Source of the DNA: JAGVSZ01 sp963716855
Lineage (GTDB): Bacteria > Pseudomonadota > Gammaproteobacteria > Burkholderiales > SG8-39
NCBI GenBank assembly: GCA_963716855.1
Contig: CAVQUV010000016.1
Span: 1 to 64,000 of the forward strand
Direction: 5' to 3'
Length of the DNA: 64,000 bases
Shown here: piece after piece, positions 44,032-52,499 of the stretch
Numbering within the stretch: the first letter of the stretch is position 1
How the letters are laid out: each line of letters starts with the position of its first letter
Notes under the pieces: generated by a model
What the model was told of the DNA's origin: nothing
Seen by the model: only the letters and a program-made list of their open reading frames with translations
Database searches by the model: none
Position numbers and translations under genes: made by a program

Positions 44032-44571
44032 ATGACTACCAGCACACCGGAACTGAAAACCGCCGCGGCGCCGGGTATCGACTGGGCCGACGTGGCCGGG
44101 CAATGGTTCAAGGCGTATCGCGCCGGCTTCGATACCCTGCTCGGGCTGAGCAACGCGGCGCTCGCCGGCGCGGAGCGCATGCAGATGGTGCAGCTCGAGG
44201 CCGACGTCGAGACCCAGACCCGGAACCGCACTGCCGCGCTCGCCGTCGGCGACTGCCGCGACGTGCAGGGGCTGCTCGCGCTTCAATCGAACCTCGCCAC
44301 GGCTTACATGGAAAGCGCGATGCGCTACGGGACCACCTTCGCCCAGCTCGCCCAGCAGACCAACGCCGAGATCGCGAAGCTTCTCACCGCACGCTACGAG
44401 GAGTGGGGTCGCTTCGTGCGCGGCGCGCTTCCCGTCGGCTCGGGAACCGAGTCGATGCAGCAGCCGTTCGCGATCGCGTTCGAGGCCGCGCGGGTGTCGC
44501 AGCAGGCGATGATCCAGTCGATCGCCTCGCTCGCTTCGATGGCCGGCCAGGGCTTCAAGCGGGCCGCCTGA
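44032..44571 (+). CDS. Phasin-family protein
   Basis: 179 residues, almost entirely helical, with WFKAYRAGFDTLLGLSNAAL, ERMQMVQLEADVETQTRNRT and a C-terminal AFEAARVSQQAMIQSIASLA. This is the pattern of phasin-type granule-associated proteins, which coat polyhydroxyalkanoate. AGGAGG six bases upstream sets ATG 44032. No PHA synthase is encoded nearby; placement next to an FNR-type box suggests low-oxygen control of storage. Confidence 0.65.
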   Translation: MTTSTPELKTAAAPGIDWADVAGQWFKAYRAGFDTLLGLSNAALAGAERMQMVQLEADVETQTRNRTAALAVGDCRDVQGLLALQSNLATAYMESAMRYGTTFAQLAQQTNAEIAKLLTARYEEWGRFVRGALPVGSGTESMQQPFAIAFEAARVSQQAMIQSIASLASMAGQGFKRAA

Positions 44572-44579
44572 GATGGGGG

Positions 44580-44690
44580 GTTCCCCTCCTGGACAGGAGG
44601 GGTCGCCCGCAGTGGGGGGCGTCGAAGGGCGTGGGCTGAACCACCCCGCCCACTTTGTGGGCACCCCTCCTCGACGAGGAGGGATGGCGC
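44580..44690. repeat. Dispersed palindromic repeat cluster
   Basis: Three hairpins: CCCCTCCTGGACAGGAGGGG, then CCACCCCGCCCAC with flanking G-rich partner, then CCCTCCTCGACGAGGAGGG. It lies between the ends of two converging genes and may also act as a bidirectional terminator. Confidence 0.7.
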
Positions 44691-44692
44691 GC

Positions 44693-45398
44693 TCACGCCT
44701 CGCGGGGCAGGAGACCGTGCTCGGCGGCGTAGACCGCCGCCTGGACGCGGCTCGTGAGCTTCGAGCTTGCGCAGGATGTGCTGGATGTGGATCTTGACGG
44801 TGCTCTCCGCGACGCCCAGCTCCCGCCCGACTTCCTTGTTGCTGTCGCCGCGCGCGACGCGCAGCAGAATCTCCCGCTCGCGCGGCGATAGCGGAACGCC
44901 GCCGTGCGGCCGGTGCCGCGCGCGTTCGCCGTCCTCGCGCCGCAGATGCAGTTCATCGACGTGCGCCGCGGCGGCTGCGACGACCACCGCGCCGTTGAGC
45001 GCGTGCTGGACCGAGGTCACGAGCAGCCCGTCGTCGAGGTTTTTCACCAGATAGCCGTCGGCGCCGGCGTGCAGCGCGGCGGAGAGCGCCGCGGCCTGCT
45101 CCGACAAGGTCAGCACCAGGATGCGCGCGTCGGGGCACGCGGCGCGAATCGCGGCGACCGCTTCCAGGGCGGCGCGCTGCGGCAGATGGAGGTCGACGAG
45201 CACCACCTCCGGCCGCAGCGCGGCGACCGCGCGGATGCACTCTCCGACGTCGCCGGTCTCGCCCACCACGTCGAATCCGGGCACCGCCCCGAGCGCGATC
45301 GCAAAGGTGCGCCGGAACGAGGCTTGGTCGTCGACGAGGTAAAGCCGCGTCGCTGCATTCGGCCCGTTGCTGTGCTCTGATTGATCTGCGTATTCCAT
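44693..45398 (-). CDS. NarL/FixJ-family response regulator, one shift
   Basis: About 234 residues. Receiver domain with YLVDDQASFRRTF, the phospho-Asp in VVLVDLHLPQRAA and the conserved Lys in GYLVKNL; output domain LSPREREILLRVARGDSNKE and VAESTVKIHIQHILRKL. One extra base near 44753 (AAGCT-C-GAAG on the coding strand) throws the last 24 residues out of frame; with it removed the end reads LTSRVQAAVYAAEHGLLPRE. No histidine kinase gene is adjacent. An FNR-type box lies 46 bases upstream, so it is likely part of the nitrate/NO regulon. Confidence 0.8.
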
Positions 45399-45443
45399 GG
45401 CTCCTTGCATACCATAGCTTGCGGGACCGCCCGCTCCGCGCGT

Positions 45444-45457
45444 TTGACCGAGATCAA
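45444..45457. promoter_or_regulatory. FNR/Dnr-type box between narL-type regulator and efflux genes
   Basis: TTGACCGAGATCAA has a perfect right half and four of five in the left half. It is 46 bases from the regulator start and 92 from the HlyD-type gene start. Confidence 0.7.
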
Positions 45458-45548
45458 CTGCGCCGGGGAACCGCGACGCGGCCGGTTATAATCGCGACGC
45501 GCGCCTCACGATCGGCCCCTCGCAGCGCGCGCCTTCCGGGATCCCCGC

Positions 45549-46760
45549 TTGAATACCCCCGATCTGTCGAAACTGAGCATCGATCGCAGCGCGGCGCGCA
45601 CGCCGCGCGCGCGGCGGCGGCTGTGGCCGTGGATCGCCGGGATCGCGGTGCTTGCGGCGGCGGCGGTGGTCGGTTTTTCCGGCGGTCTCGGCGGCCCGGT
45701 GACGGTGGAAACGGCCGCCGTGACGACCGCGTATCCCTCGCAGGCGGTGACGGTCCTGAACGCCACCGGCTACGTCGTCGCGCAACGCAAGGCCGCGGTC
45801 GCGTCGAAGGCGACCGGGCGGCTCGAGTGGCTCGGCGTGATGGAGGGCAGCCGCGTCAAGAAGGACGAGATCATCGCGCGGCTCGAAAGCCGCGACGTGG
45901 GCGCGAGCCGCGAGCAGGCCGCGGCGAACGTCAAGGTCGCCGCGGCCAACCTCGAGCAGGCGCAGGCCGAGCTGCGCGACGCCGAGCGCAACCTCGCGCG
46001 CACGCGCGAGCTGGCGGAGAAGAAGTACATCAGCGAATCCGCGCTCGACACCGCGGTGGCGCGCTTCGACAAGGCGCGCGCGGGCGTGCGGTCGAGCGAC
46101 GCCGCGCTCGGCGTGGCGCGCGCCAACCTCAAGGCGGCGGACGTCTCGTTCGACCAGACGCTCATCCGCGCGCCCTTCGACGGCGTGGTGCTCACCAAGA
46201 GCGCGAACGTCGGCGACAACATCACCCCGTTCTCGAGCGCGGTCGACACCAAGGGCGCGGTGGTGAGCATGGCCGACATGGCGACGCTCGAGGTCGAGGC
46301 CGATGTCGCCGAGTCCTCGCTCGCCAAGATCAAGGTCGGCCAGCCGACGGAGGTCCAGCTCGACGCCGTGCCCGACACGCGCTTCGGCGGCGTCGTGAAT
46401 CGCATCGTGCCGACGGTCGACCGCGCGAAGGCGACCGTGCTCGTGAAGATCAAGTTCCTCGACCGCGACGAGCGCGTGCTGCCCGACATGAGCGCGAAGG
46501 TCGCGTTCCTCGAGCGCGAGGTCCCGGCGTCCGACCGCAAGCCGGTCACCGCGGTGCCGAAGCAGGCGCTCGCGGAGCGCGACGGCGCGAAGTTCGTGTT
46601 CGTGCTGAAGGACGGCAAGGCGGTGCGCACCAAGGTCGAAACCGGCCGCGCCCTCGGCGACCTGGTGGAGGTGAGCGGCGTCGCGGCGGGGGAGAAGGTC
46701 GTCCTGAAGCCGCTCGACAAGCTCGCCGACGGCGCGCGGGTGAAGGTCGATCAAAAATGA
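45549..46760 (+). CDS. Periplasmic adaptor (HlyD/MacA-like membrane fusion protein)
   Basis: 403 residues. One N-terminal helix, a lipoyl-like half-motif GRLEWLGVMEGSRVKKDEII, a long coiled coil (AAANLEQAQAELRDAERNLA and following) and the second half TLIRAPFDGVVLTKSANVGD, then a beta-barrel and membrane-proximal domain. It links an inner-membrane ABC exporter to an outer-membrane channel. Start is TTG 45549. The ATPase and permease genes follow. No outer-membrane factor is encoded here. Substrate unknown. Confidence 0.85.
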   Translation: MNTPDLSKLSIDRSAARTPRARRRLWPWIAGIAVLAAAAVVGFSGGLGGPVTVETAAVTTAYPSQAVTVLNATGYVVAQRKAAVASKATGRLEWLGVMEGSRVKKDEIIARLESRDVGASREQAAANVKVAAANLEQAQAELRDAERNLARTRELAEKKYISESALDTAVARFDKARAGVRSSDAALGVARANLKAADVSFDQTLIRAPFDGVVLTKSANVGDNITPFSSAVDTKGAVVSMADMATLEVEADVAESSLAKIKVGQPTEVQLDAVPDTRFGGVVNRIVPTVDRAKATVLVKIKFLDRDERVLPDMSAKVAFLEREVPASDRKPVTAVPKQALAERDGAKFVFVLKDGKAVRTKVETGRALGDLVEVSGVAAGEKVVLKPLDKLADGARVKVDQK

Positions 46761-46779
46761 CGCGCCCCGGCATGCGCGC

Positions 46780-46846
46780 CGTCATCCCGGCGCAAGCCGG
46801 GATCCGGTCGACGCTTCCCTGGACTCCGGCTTGCGCCGGCGTGACG
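46780..46846. repeat. Dispersed intergenic repeat (GTCATCCCGGCG type)
   Basis: GTCATCCCGGCGCAAGCCGG pairs with CCGGCTTGCGCCGGCGTGAC after a spacer of about 20 bases. This is a very common proteobacterial intergenic hairpin. It separates the adaptor gene from the ATPase gene. Confidence 0.75.
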
Positions 46847-46899
46847 GTCCGCATCGGCGACGCGGATCAGTCGACGTTCACCTGACCGGCTTTCGCGGA

Positions 46900-47638
46900 G
46901 TGACGACGCGGCAGCTCGAGGCTGACGGCCGCTCCGCCGCCGCTGATCCGCATCCGCAACCTCGTGAAGTCCTACCGGCGCGGCGGGCAGGTGGTGCCGG
47001 TGCTGACCGACATCACGCTCGACGTGCAGGCCGGCGATTTCCTCGGACTGATGGGACCCTCGGGCTCGGGCAAATCGACGCTGCTCAACCTCATCGCCGG
47101 CATCGACAAGCCCGACTCGGGCGAGCTCCTCTTCGACGGCGTGGACATCACCGGGCTGTCGGAGCGCGAGCTCGCCGACTGGCGCGCCGGCACGGTCGGC
47201 TTCATCTTCCAGTTCTACAACCTCATGCCGGTGCTCACGGCGTTCGAGAACGTGGAGCTGCCGCTCACGCTGACGCGGCTGTCGCGCCGCGAGCGGCGCG
47301 AGCACGTCGCGGCGGCGCTCGCGCTGGTCGGGCTCTCCGACCGCGTCGAGCACTACCCGTCGGAGCTGTCCGGCGGCCAGCAGCAGCGCGTCGCGATCGC
47401 GCGCGCGATCATCACCGACCCGCGGCTGATCGTCGCCGACGAGCCGACCGGCGACCTCGACCGCCATTCGGCCGAGGAGGTGCTCAAGCTCATGGACCAG
47501 CTGAGCACCGACCTCGGCAAGACCATCGTCATGGTCACCCACGACCGCCGCGCCGCCGACCGGGCGCACGCAATCATGTATCTCGACAAAGGCGAGCTCT
47601 CCACGGCGGACGACATGCGCGAGCGGTCGGTCAGGTAG
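46900..47638 (+). CDS. ABC transporter ATP-binding protein (MacB/LolD type), one shift near the start
   Basis: About 245 residues. Walker A GPSGSGKSTL, Q-loop QFYNLMPVLTAFENV, signature LSGGQQQR, Walker B LIVADEPTGDLD and the switch His in VTHD are all intact. The part from 46964 is in one frame; the preceding RIRNL strand joins to GTG 46900 only if one extra base near 46930 is removed. It energises the permeases at 47645 and 52500 together with the adaptor protein. Confidence 0.85.
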
Positions 47639-47644
47639 GCGGGC

Positions 47645-48802
47645 GTGCAGTTCCTGAAGCTCGTCCTCCGCAACGCGCTGCGCCACAAGCTGCGCACCGC
47701 GCTCACGGTGCTCGGGCTGGTGGTGGCGATCCTGTCGTTCGGGCTGCTGCAGACGGTCGTGGGCGCGTGGTACGCCGGCGCCGACAGCGCCGCGCCGTCG
47801 CGGCTCGTGACGCGCAACGCGATATCGCTGGTGTTCCCGCTGCCGATCAGCTACCGCGACAAGATCCGCACGGTCGACGGCGTGCGTGCGGTGTCCTACG
47901 CGAACTGGTTCGCCGGCGTCTACCAGGATCCCAAGAACTTCTTCCCCCAGTTCGCGGTCGAGCCGCGCACCTACTTCGACATGTACCGCGACTACCGCGT
48001 CCCGCCGGACGAGTTCGCGGCCTTCCTGCGCGATCGCAAGGGCGCCGTCATCGGCCGCAAGCTCGCGAACACGCACAACCTGAAGGTCGGAGACGTGATG
48101 CCGCTGCGCGGGACGATTTACCCCGGCACCTGGGAGTTCACCGTGCGCGCCATCTACGACGGCGCCGAGGCGAAGACCGATACCTCGCAGATGTTCTTCC
48201 ACTGGGACTACCTCAACGAGTCGGTGAAGAAGCGCAGCCGCAGCCGCGCCGACCAGGTCGGCATCTATCTCGTCGACGTCGTGGACGCCGATCGCGCGGC
48301 CGAGGTGAGCCACGCGGTCGACGCGCTGTTCAAGAACTCGCTCGCCGAGACGCTGACCGAGACCGAGCGCGCGTTCCAGATCGGCTTCGTGAAGCAGACC
48401 GAGGCGCTCGTGGTCGCGATCCGGCTCGTGTCCTACGTCGTGATCGTGATCATCCTCGCGGTGATGGCGAACACGATGGCAATGACCGCGCGCGAGCGGA
48501 TCGGCGAGTACGCGACGCTCAAGGCGCTCGGGTTCTCGCCCGCCTACGTCGCCGCGCTCATTCTGGGCGAGTCGGTCGCAATCGCCGCGATCGGAGCGGT
48601 CATCGGCATCGCGCTGACCTTCCCGGTCGGCGACTGGTTCGCGGCGCAGGTGGGGACGCTCTTCCCGGTGTTCGAGGTCAGCGGACACACGGTGGCGCTG
48701 CAGGCCGCGTGCGCGCTCGTCGTCGGCGTCGTCGCGGCGCTCGTCCCGGGGCGGCGGGCGGCGACGGTGAAGATCGTGGACGGGCTGCGCGCGATCGGGT
48801 GA
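47645..48802 (+). CDS. ABC transporter permease (FtsX/MacB-like)
   Basis: 385 residues. N-terminal helix LRTALTVLGLVVAILSFGLL, a large periplasmic domain, and three C-terminal helices with the FtsX signature RERIGEYATLKALGFSPAYV and the end LVPGRRAATVKIVDGLRAIG. GTG 47645 lies six bases after the ATPase stop. A second permease of the same type is found 3.7 kb downstream. Confidence 0.85.
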   Translation: MQFLKLVLRNALRHKLRTALTVLGLVVAILSFGLLQTVVGAWYAGADSAAPSRLVTRNAISLVFPLPISYRDKIRTVDGVRAVSYANWFAGVYQDPKNFFPQFAVEPRTYFDMYRDYRVPPDEFAAFLRDRKGAVIGRKLANTHNLKVGDVMPLRGTIYPGTWEFTVRAIYDGAEAKTDTSQMFFHWDYLNESVKKRSRSRADQVGIYLVDVVDADRAAEVSHAVDALFKNSLAETLTETERAFQIGFVKQTEALVVAIRLVSYVVIVIILAVMANTMAMTARERIGEYATLKALGFSPAYVAALILGESVAIAAIGAVIGIALTFPVGDWFAAQVGTLFPVFEVSGHTVALQAACALVVGVVAALVPGRRAATVKIVDGLRAIG

Positions 48803-48822
48803 TGCGGCGCTAGAATTTCCTC

Positions 48823-49508
48823 GTGCGCATCCTGGTGATCGAAGATGAGGCCGCGATCGCGGCCAATGTGTGCGACTTTCTCGAGTCGCGGGGGCACGTG
48901 GTCGACGCGGCCGCGGACGGCGTGACCGGGCTCCACCTCGCGGTCACGCAGGACTTCGACGCCGTCGTCCTCGACGTGAACCTGCCGCGCATCGACGGCC
49001 TCGCGCTCTGCCGCCGCCTGCGCGAGGACGCCGGGCGCGACACGCCGGTGCTGATGCTCACCGCGCGCGACACGCTCGAGGACAAGCTCGAGGGCTTCGA
49101 GGCCGGCGCGGACGACTACCTCGCGAAGCCCTTCGAGCTGCGCGAGCTGGAGGCGCGGCTCGCCGCGCTTCACAAGCGCAGCGCGGGCCGGGGCGCGGCG
49201 CGCGAGCTGCGCCATGGCGCGATCCTTTTCAATCCCGACGACTCTCGCGGTGACCGTCGGCGGCGTCGCGGTCAGGCTTCCGCCCGAAGGCCCTTCGCCT
49301 GCTCGAGCTGCTCATGACGCAGCCCGAACGCGTGTTCAGCCGCGACGAGCTCGAGACGGCGGTCTGGGGCGATCGTCTGCAGACGAGCGACACCCTGCGC
49401 AGCCAGATGCACATTCTGCGGCGCGCCTTCGCCGCGGCCGGCGCAGCGGATCCGGTCGAAAACCTGCACGGCATCGGCTACCGGCTCGCCGCCGTGGAGA
49501 CACGCTGA
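48823..49508 (+). CDS. OmpR-family response regulator, two shifts
   Basis: About 227 residues. Receiver domain: IEDEAAIAANVCDFLESRG, phospho-Asp in AVVLDVNLPRIDGLA and Lys in YLAKPFELRELEARL. Winged-helix domain: LLMTQPERVFSRDELETAVW and SQMHILRRAF. Two extra bases near 49240 and 49286 break the linker; the total length then divides by three. It is followed directly by its histidine kinase gene. Together they probably control the efflux genes around them. Confidence 0.8.
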
Positions 49509-50795
49509 ATGCCGCGCCTGGATGGCATCGCGCAACCGGCCCGCCTGAGCGTCCGCCGGCGCCTCGCGCTGGTGCTCTGCTTCCTCGGCATCGCGGCGCT
49601 GGCCGCGCAGGCATTCGTAATCGCGACCGTCGTCGAGCAGCAGGAGGAGGATTTCATCAACGACATCCTCGTGGCGGAGATGGATCGCTTCGTCGCCAGC
49701 GGCGCGGGCGCGCTTGGCGACATCGCGTCGCACGGTCTCATCGCCGCGTACGTCGTGACCACGCCGAACGAGCGGCTGCGCGTGCCCGCGGAGTTCCGCG
49801 ACCTGCCCGACGGGACGCACGAGGTGATGATCGGCGGGGTCGAGCACCACATCGCGGTGCGCCGGCAGGGCGACGCCGCGTTCTATCTCTCCTACGACGT
49901 GTACCGCCACGAGGAGCGCGCTCGCGCCTTCCAGGGCGCGCTGCTCGCGATCCTCGCCACCGCGATCCTGACCCTCGTCGTGCTCAGCATCTGGCTCTCG
50001 GGGGTGCTGTCGCGCCAGGTGCGCGAGCTCGCCGAGCAGGTGCGGCACCTCGAGCCCGGAGCCGCCGAGCCCCTCCTCGCGGAGCGCGCTCGCGACCGCG
50101 AGTTGTACACGCTCGCGCACGCGCTCGACGAGTACGCACGCCGCGTTGCGGGGCTCCTCGCGCGCGAGAAGGAGTTCACCGCCAACGTGAGCCACGAGCT
50201 GCGCACCCCGCTCACGACGATCAGGACCGGCGCCGAGCTGCTCGCGCAGGACCCGGCGCTGTCGGGACGCTCGCGCGACCGGGCGCGCGCAATCGTCGCG
50301 AGCGCGGACCACGTCGCCGAGCTGATCGATGCGCTGCTCCTCCTCGGCCGCGAGAATCCGCTCGAGGCCGAGGACCTCGTCGACCTGGCCGACCTCGCCG
50401 AGGAGACGGCGGCGCCGCTGCGCCCGGCGGCGGCGGCTCGGGGGCTCGAGCTGCTGATCGACATCCCCGCCGGCACCGTCGCGCGGGCGAACCGGCTGGC
50501 GCTCCAGCTGACGCTCGCCAACCTGCTCAAGAATGCGCTTGCCTATACGGACCGGGGCGAGGTGCGCGTCCGCTACGCGGACGGCGTGCTCGCGGTCAGC
50601 GATACCGGAACCGGCGTGTCGCCGTCCGACCTGCCGCGCATCTTCGAGCGCGCATTCCGCGGGGCGAACGCGCGCGCGGGCGGTACCGGCATCGGGCTTG
50701 CGATCGTGAAGCGCATCGCCGAACGGTTCGGCTGGACGATCGCCGCCGAAAGCGCCCCGCACGGCGGCACGACGGTCCGCATCGTCCTCGGCTGA
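49509..50795 (+). CDS. Sensor histidine kinase
   Basis: 428 residues. Two membrane helices (LALVLCFLGIAALAAQAFVI and LLAILATAILTLVVLSIWLS) enclose a 120-residue periplasmic sensor. HisKA has the phospho-His in EFTANVSHELRTPLT; the ATPase part has NLLKNALAYTDRG, VSDTGTGVS and GTGIGLAIVKRIAERFG. It is the partner of the preceding response regulator. Signal unknown. Confidence 0.9.
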   Translation: MPRLDGIAQPARLSVRRRLALVLCFLGIAALAAQAFVIATVVEQQEEDFINDILVAEMDRFVASGAGALGDIASHGLIAAYVVTTPNERLRVPAEFRDLPDGTHEVMIGGVEHHIAVRRQGDAAFYLSYDVYRHEERARAFQGALLAILATAILTLVVLSIWLSGVLSRQVRELAEQVRHLEPGAAEPLLAERARDRELYTLAHALDEYARRVAGLLAREKEFTANVSHELRTPLTTIRTGAELLAQDPALSGRSRDRARAIVASADHVAELIDALLLLGRENPLEAEDLVDLADLAEETAAPLRPAAAARGLELLIDIPAGTVARANRLALQLTLANLLKNALAYTDRGEVRVRYADGVLAVSDTGTGVSPSDLPRIFERAFRGANARAGGTGIGLAIVKRIAERFGWTIAAESAPHGGTTVRIVLG

Positions 50796-50941
50796 GCGCC
50801 GGCGCTGCGGCAGCAGCGCAGGGTCGGGGCCGGTCTTCACGAGAACTTCACACCTTCTCGACGCTTCCTTCACCCGCTGCTGCGTAGCATCAGGCCGGGA
50901 CGGCCGTGGGGCAGTGTCCCAATCGATGAGCGGGGGATCGA

Positions 50942-51679
50942 ATGAGTGCCAGCGAAGCTCGCGACCGCGTTTTTGCGGAGCAGGCGAAAGCCGTCGCCGA
51001 CTTCAAGTTCAGCAAGGAGGTCGCCACCGTCTTCGACGACATGTTGTCGCGCAGCGTGCCGTTCTACGCCGAAACGCAGCGCATGATCGCCGAGATGGCC
51101 TGCGATCTCGTCAAGGGGGGGACGAACGTCTACGATTTCGGCTGCTCGACCGGCACCACGATGCTCGCTCTCCACGGGCGCGTTCCGAAGGACGTCAAGT
51201 TCGTGGGCGTGGACAATTCGGAGGACATGCTCGAGCGCTGCGGCGAGAAGCTCGCTGCCGGCGGCTTCGACCGCCCGTTCGAGCTGCGCGCGGCGGACCT
51301 TAATGCCGGCGCGACCGTGGAGAACGCCTCGCTCGCGCTCATGATCCTCACGTTGCAGTTCATCCGCCCGCTGCAGCGCGAGCGGCTGATGGCCGACATC
51401 TACCGCGGCCTGAACGACGAGGGCTGCCTCATCGTGGTGGAGAAGGTGCTCGGCGAAGACTCGCTCTTCAACCGGCTGTTCATCCGCCATTACTACGACA
51501 TGAAGCGCCGGAACGGCTACAGCGAGATGGAGATCGCGCAGAAACGCGAGGCGCTGGAGAACGTGCTCATTCCCTACACGCTGCTCGAGAACCGCGAGCT
51601 GCTCCTGCGCACGGGCTACCGGAGCGTGGAGGTGTTCTTCAAGTGGTACAACTTCTGCGGCATCGTCGCGATGAAGTGA
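50942..51679 (+). CDS. CmoA-like SAM-dependent enzyme
   Basis: 245 residues. It follows the CmoA pattern closely (DDMLSRSVPFYAETQRMIAE, VYDFGCSTGTTMLALHGRVP, VGVDNSEDMLERCGEKL, TLQFIRPLQRERLM). CmoA turns SAM and prephenate into carboxy-SAM for tRNA wobble uridine modification by CmoB. No cmoB is present here; instead a membrane methyltransferase-like gene overlaps its stop. It may be a CmoA paralogue with a different job, so no gene symbol is given. Confidence 0.7.
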   Translation: MSASEARDRVFAEQAKAVADFKFSKEVATVFDDMLSRSVPFYAETQRMIAEMACDLVKGGTNVYDFGCSTGTTMLALHGRVPKDVKFVGVDNSEDMLERCGEKLAAGGFDRPFELRAADLNAGATVENASLALMILTLQFIRPLQRERLMADIYRGLNDEGCLIVVEKVLGEDSLFNRLFIRHYYDMKRRNGYSEMEIAQKREALENVLIPYTLLENRELLLRTGYRSVEVFFKWYNFCGIVAMK

Positions 51680-52389
51680 GCCTCGTCGCCGTCGGGAACT
51701 GGCTTTTCCACAACCGCAACGTCCTGTTCCCGCTGGCGATCGCGCTCGCATTGCTCCCCGGGCCGACGCTCTTTTCCGCCTCGATCCAGGCGGTCGCGGT
51801 CGGATTCTGCGTAGCCGCGCTCGGACAGGCGATTCGGGTGGGCACGATCGGCTTCAAATACATCATCCGCGGCGGGCGCGACCGGCGGGTCTACGCCGAC
51901 GATCTTGTGACCGACGGCATCTACGGCCACACGCGCAACCCGATGTACGTGGGGAACCTGCTGATTCTGGGCGGCATCGCCATTGCGTCGAACTCCTGGC
52001 TCTGTCTCGCGCTGTCCATGGCCCTGTTCACATTTGCGTACGTGGCGATCGTAGCCGCCGAGGAGCAGTATCTCGTCGGTAAGTTCGGGCCGGCGTACGA
52101 GGCATACCGCGCCGAGGTGCCGCGCTGGCTCCCGCGCCTGCGGGGCCTACGCGCGACCCTGTCCGAGGGCGAGTTCCATTGGAAGCGCGTGATCGTGAAG
52201 GAATACGGGACGCCGTTCGGCTGGGTCTCCGCCATCACGATCATCGGCCTCGTCCGCCTGTGGCCCCTCGGGGAGGACGGCGCGCGTGATCAGGCGGCGG
52301 TTGTGCTGCTGTCGGTGATGGCGCTGACCGCCGGGCTCTGGTTGATCGCACGCGTGCTCAAGAAGATCCGGCTGCTGGTCGGAGACTGA
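51676..52389 (+). CDS. Isoprenylcysteine methyltransferase-like membrane protein
   Basis: 237 residues with five or six membrane helices. The C-terminal family motif is clear: DGIYGHTRNPMYVGNLLILG and EEQYLVGKFGPAYEAYRAEV, the SAM-binding part of the ICMT/PEMT family. Bacterial members methylate various lipids or have unknown targets. GTG 51676 overlaps the stop of the CmoA-like gene, so the two are translationally coupled and probably act in one pathway. Confidence 0.8.
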   Translation: MSLVAVGNWLFHNRNVLFPLAIALALLPGPTLFSASIQAVAVGFCVAALGQAIRVGTIGFKYIIRGGRDRRVYADDLVTDGIYGHTRNPMYVGNLLILGGIAIASNSWLCLALSMALFTFAYVAIVAAEEQYLVGKFGPAYEAYRAEVPRWLPRLRGLRATLSEGEFHWKRVIVKEYGTPFGWVSAITIIGLVRLWPLGEDGARDQAAVVLLSVMALTAGLWLIARVLKKIRLLVGD

Positions 52390-52499
52390 CGGCCCAAGCG
52401 CCCGCGCTCGCACCTGCGACGCTCGAGAACACGCTGACAACCCGCGGGTGTTCAGGCATTCTTGCCGCCGCGGCGCGCAACGGCGTCGCGCACCCGTCA

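Noticed and set aside
50942..51679. Calling the gene cmoA outright
   Set aside because: Similarity is good, but the missing cmoB and the coupled membrane methyltransferase leave the function open.
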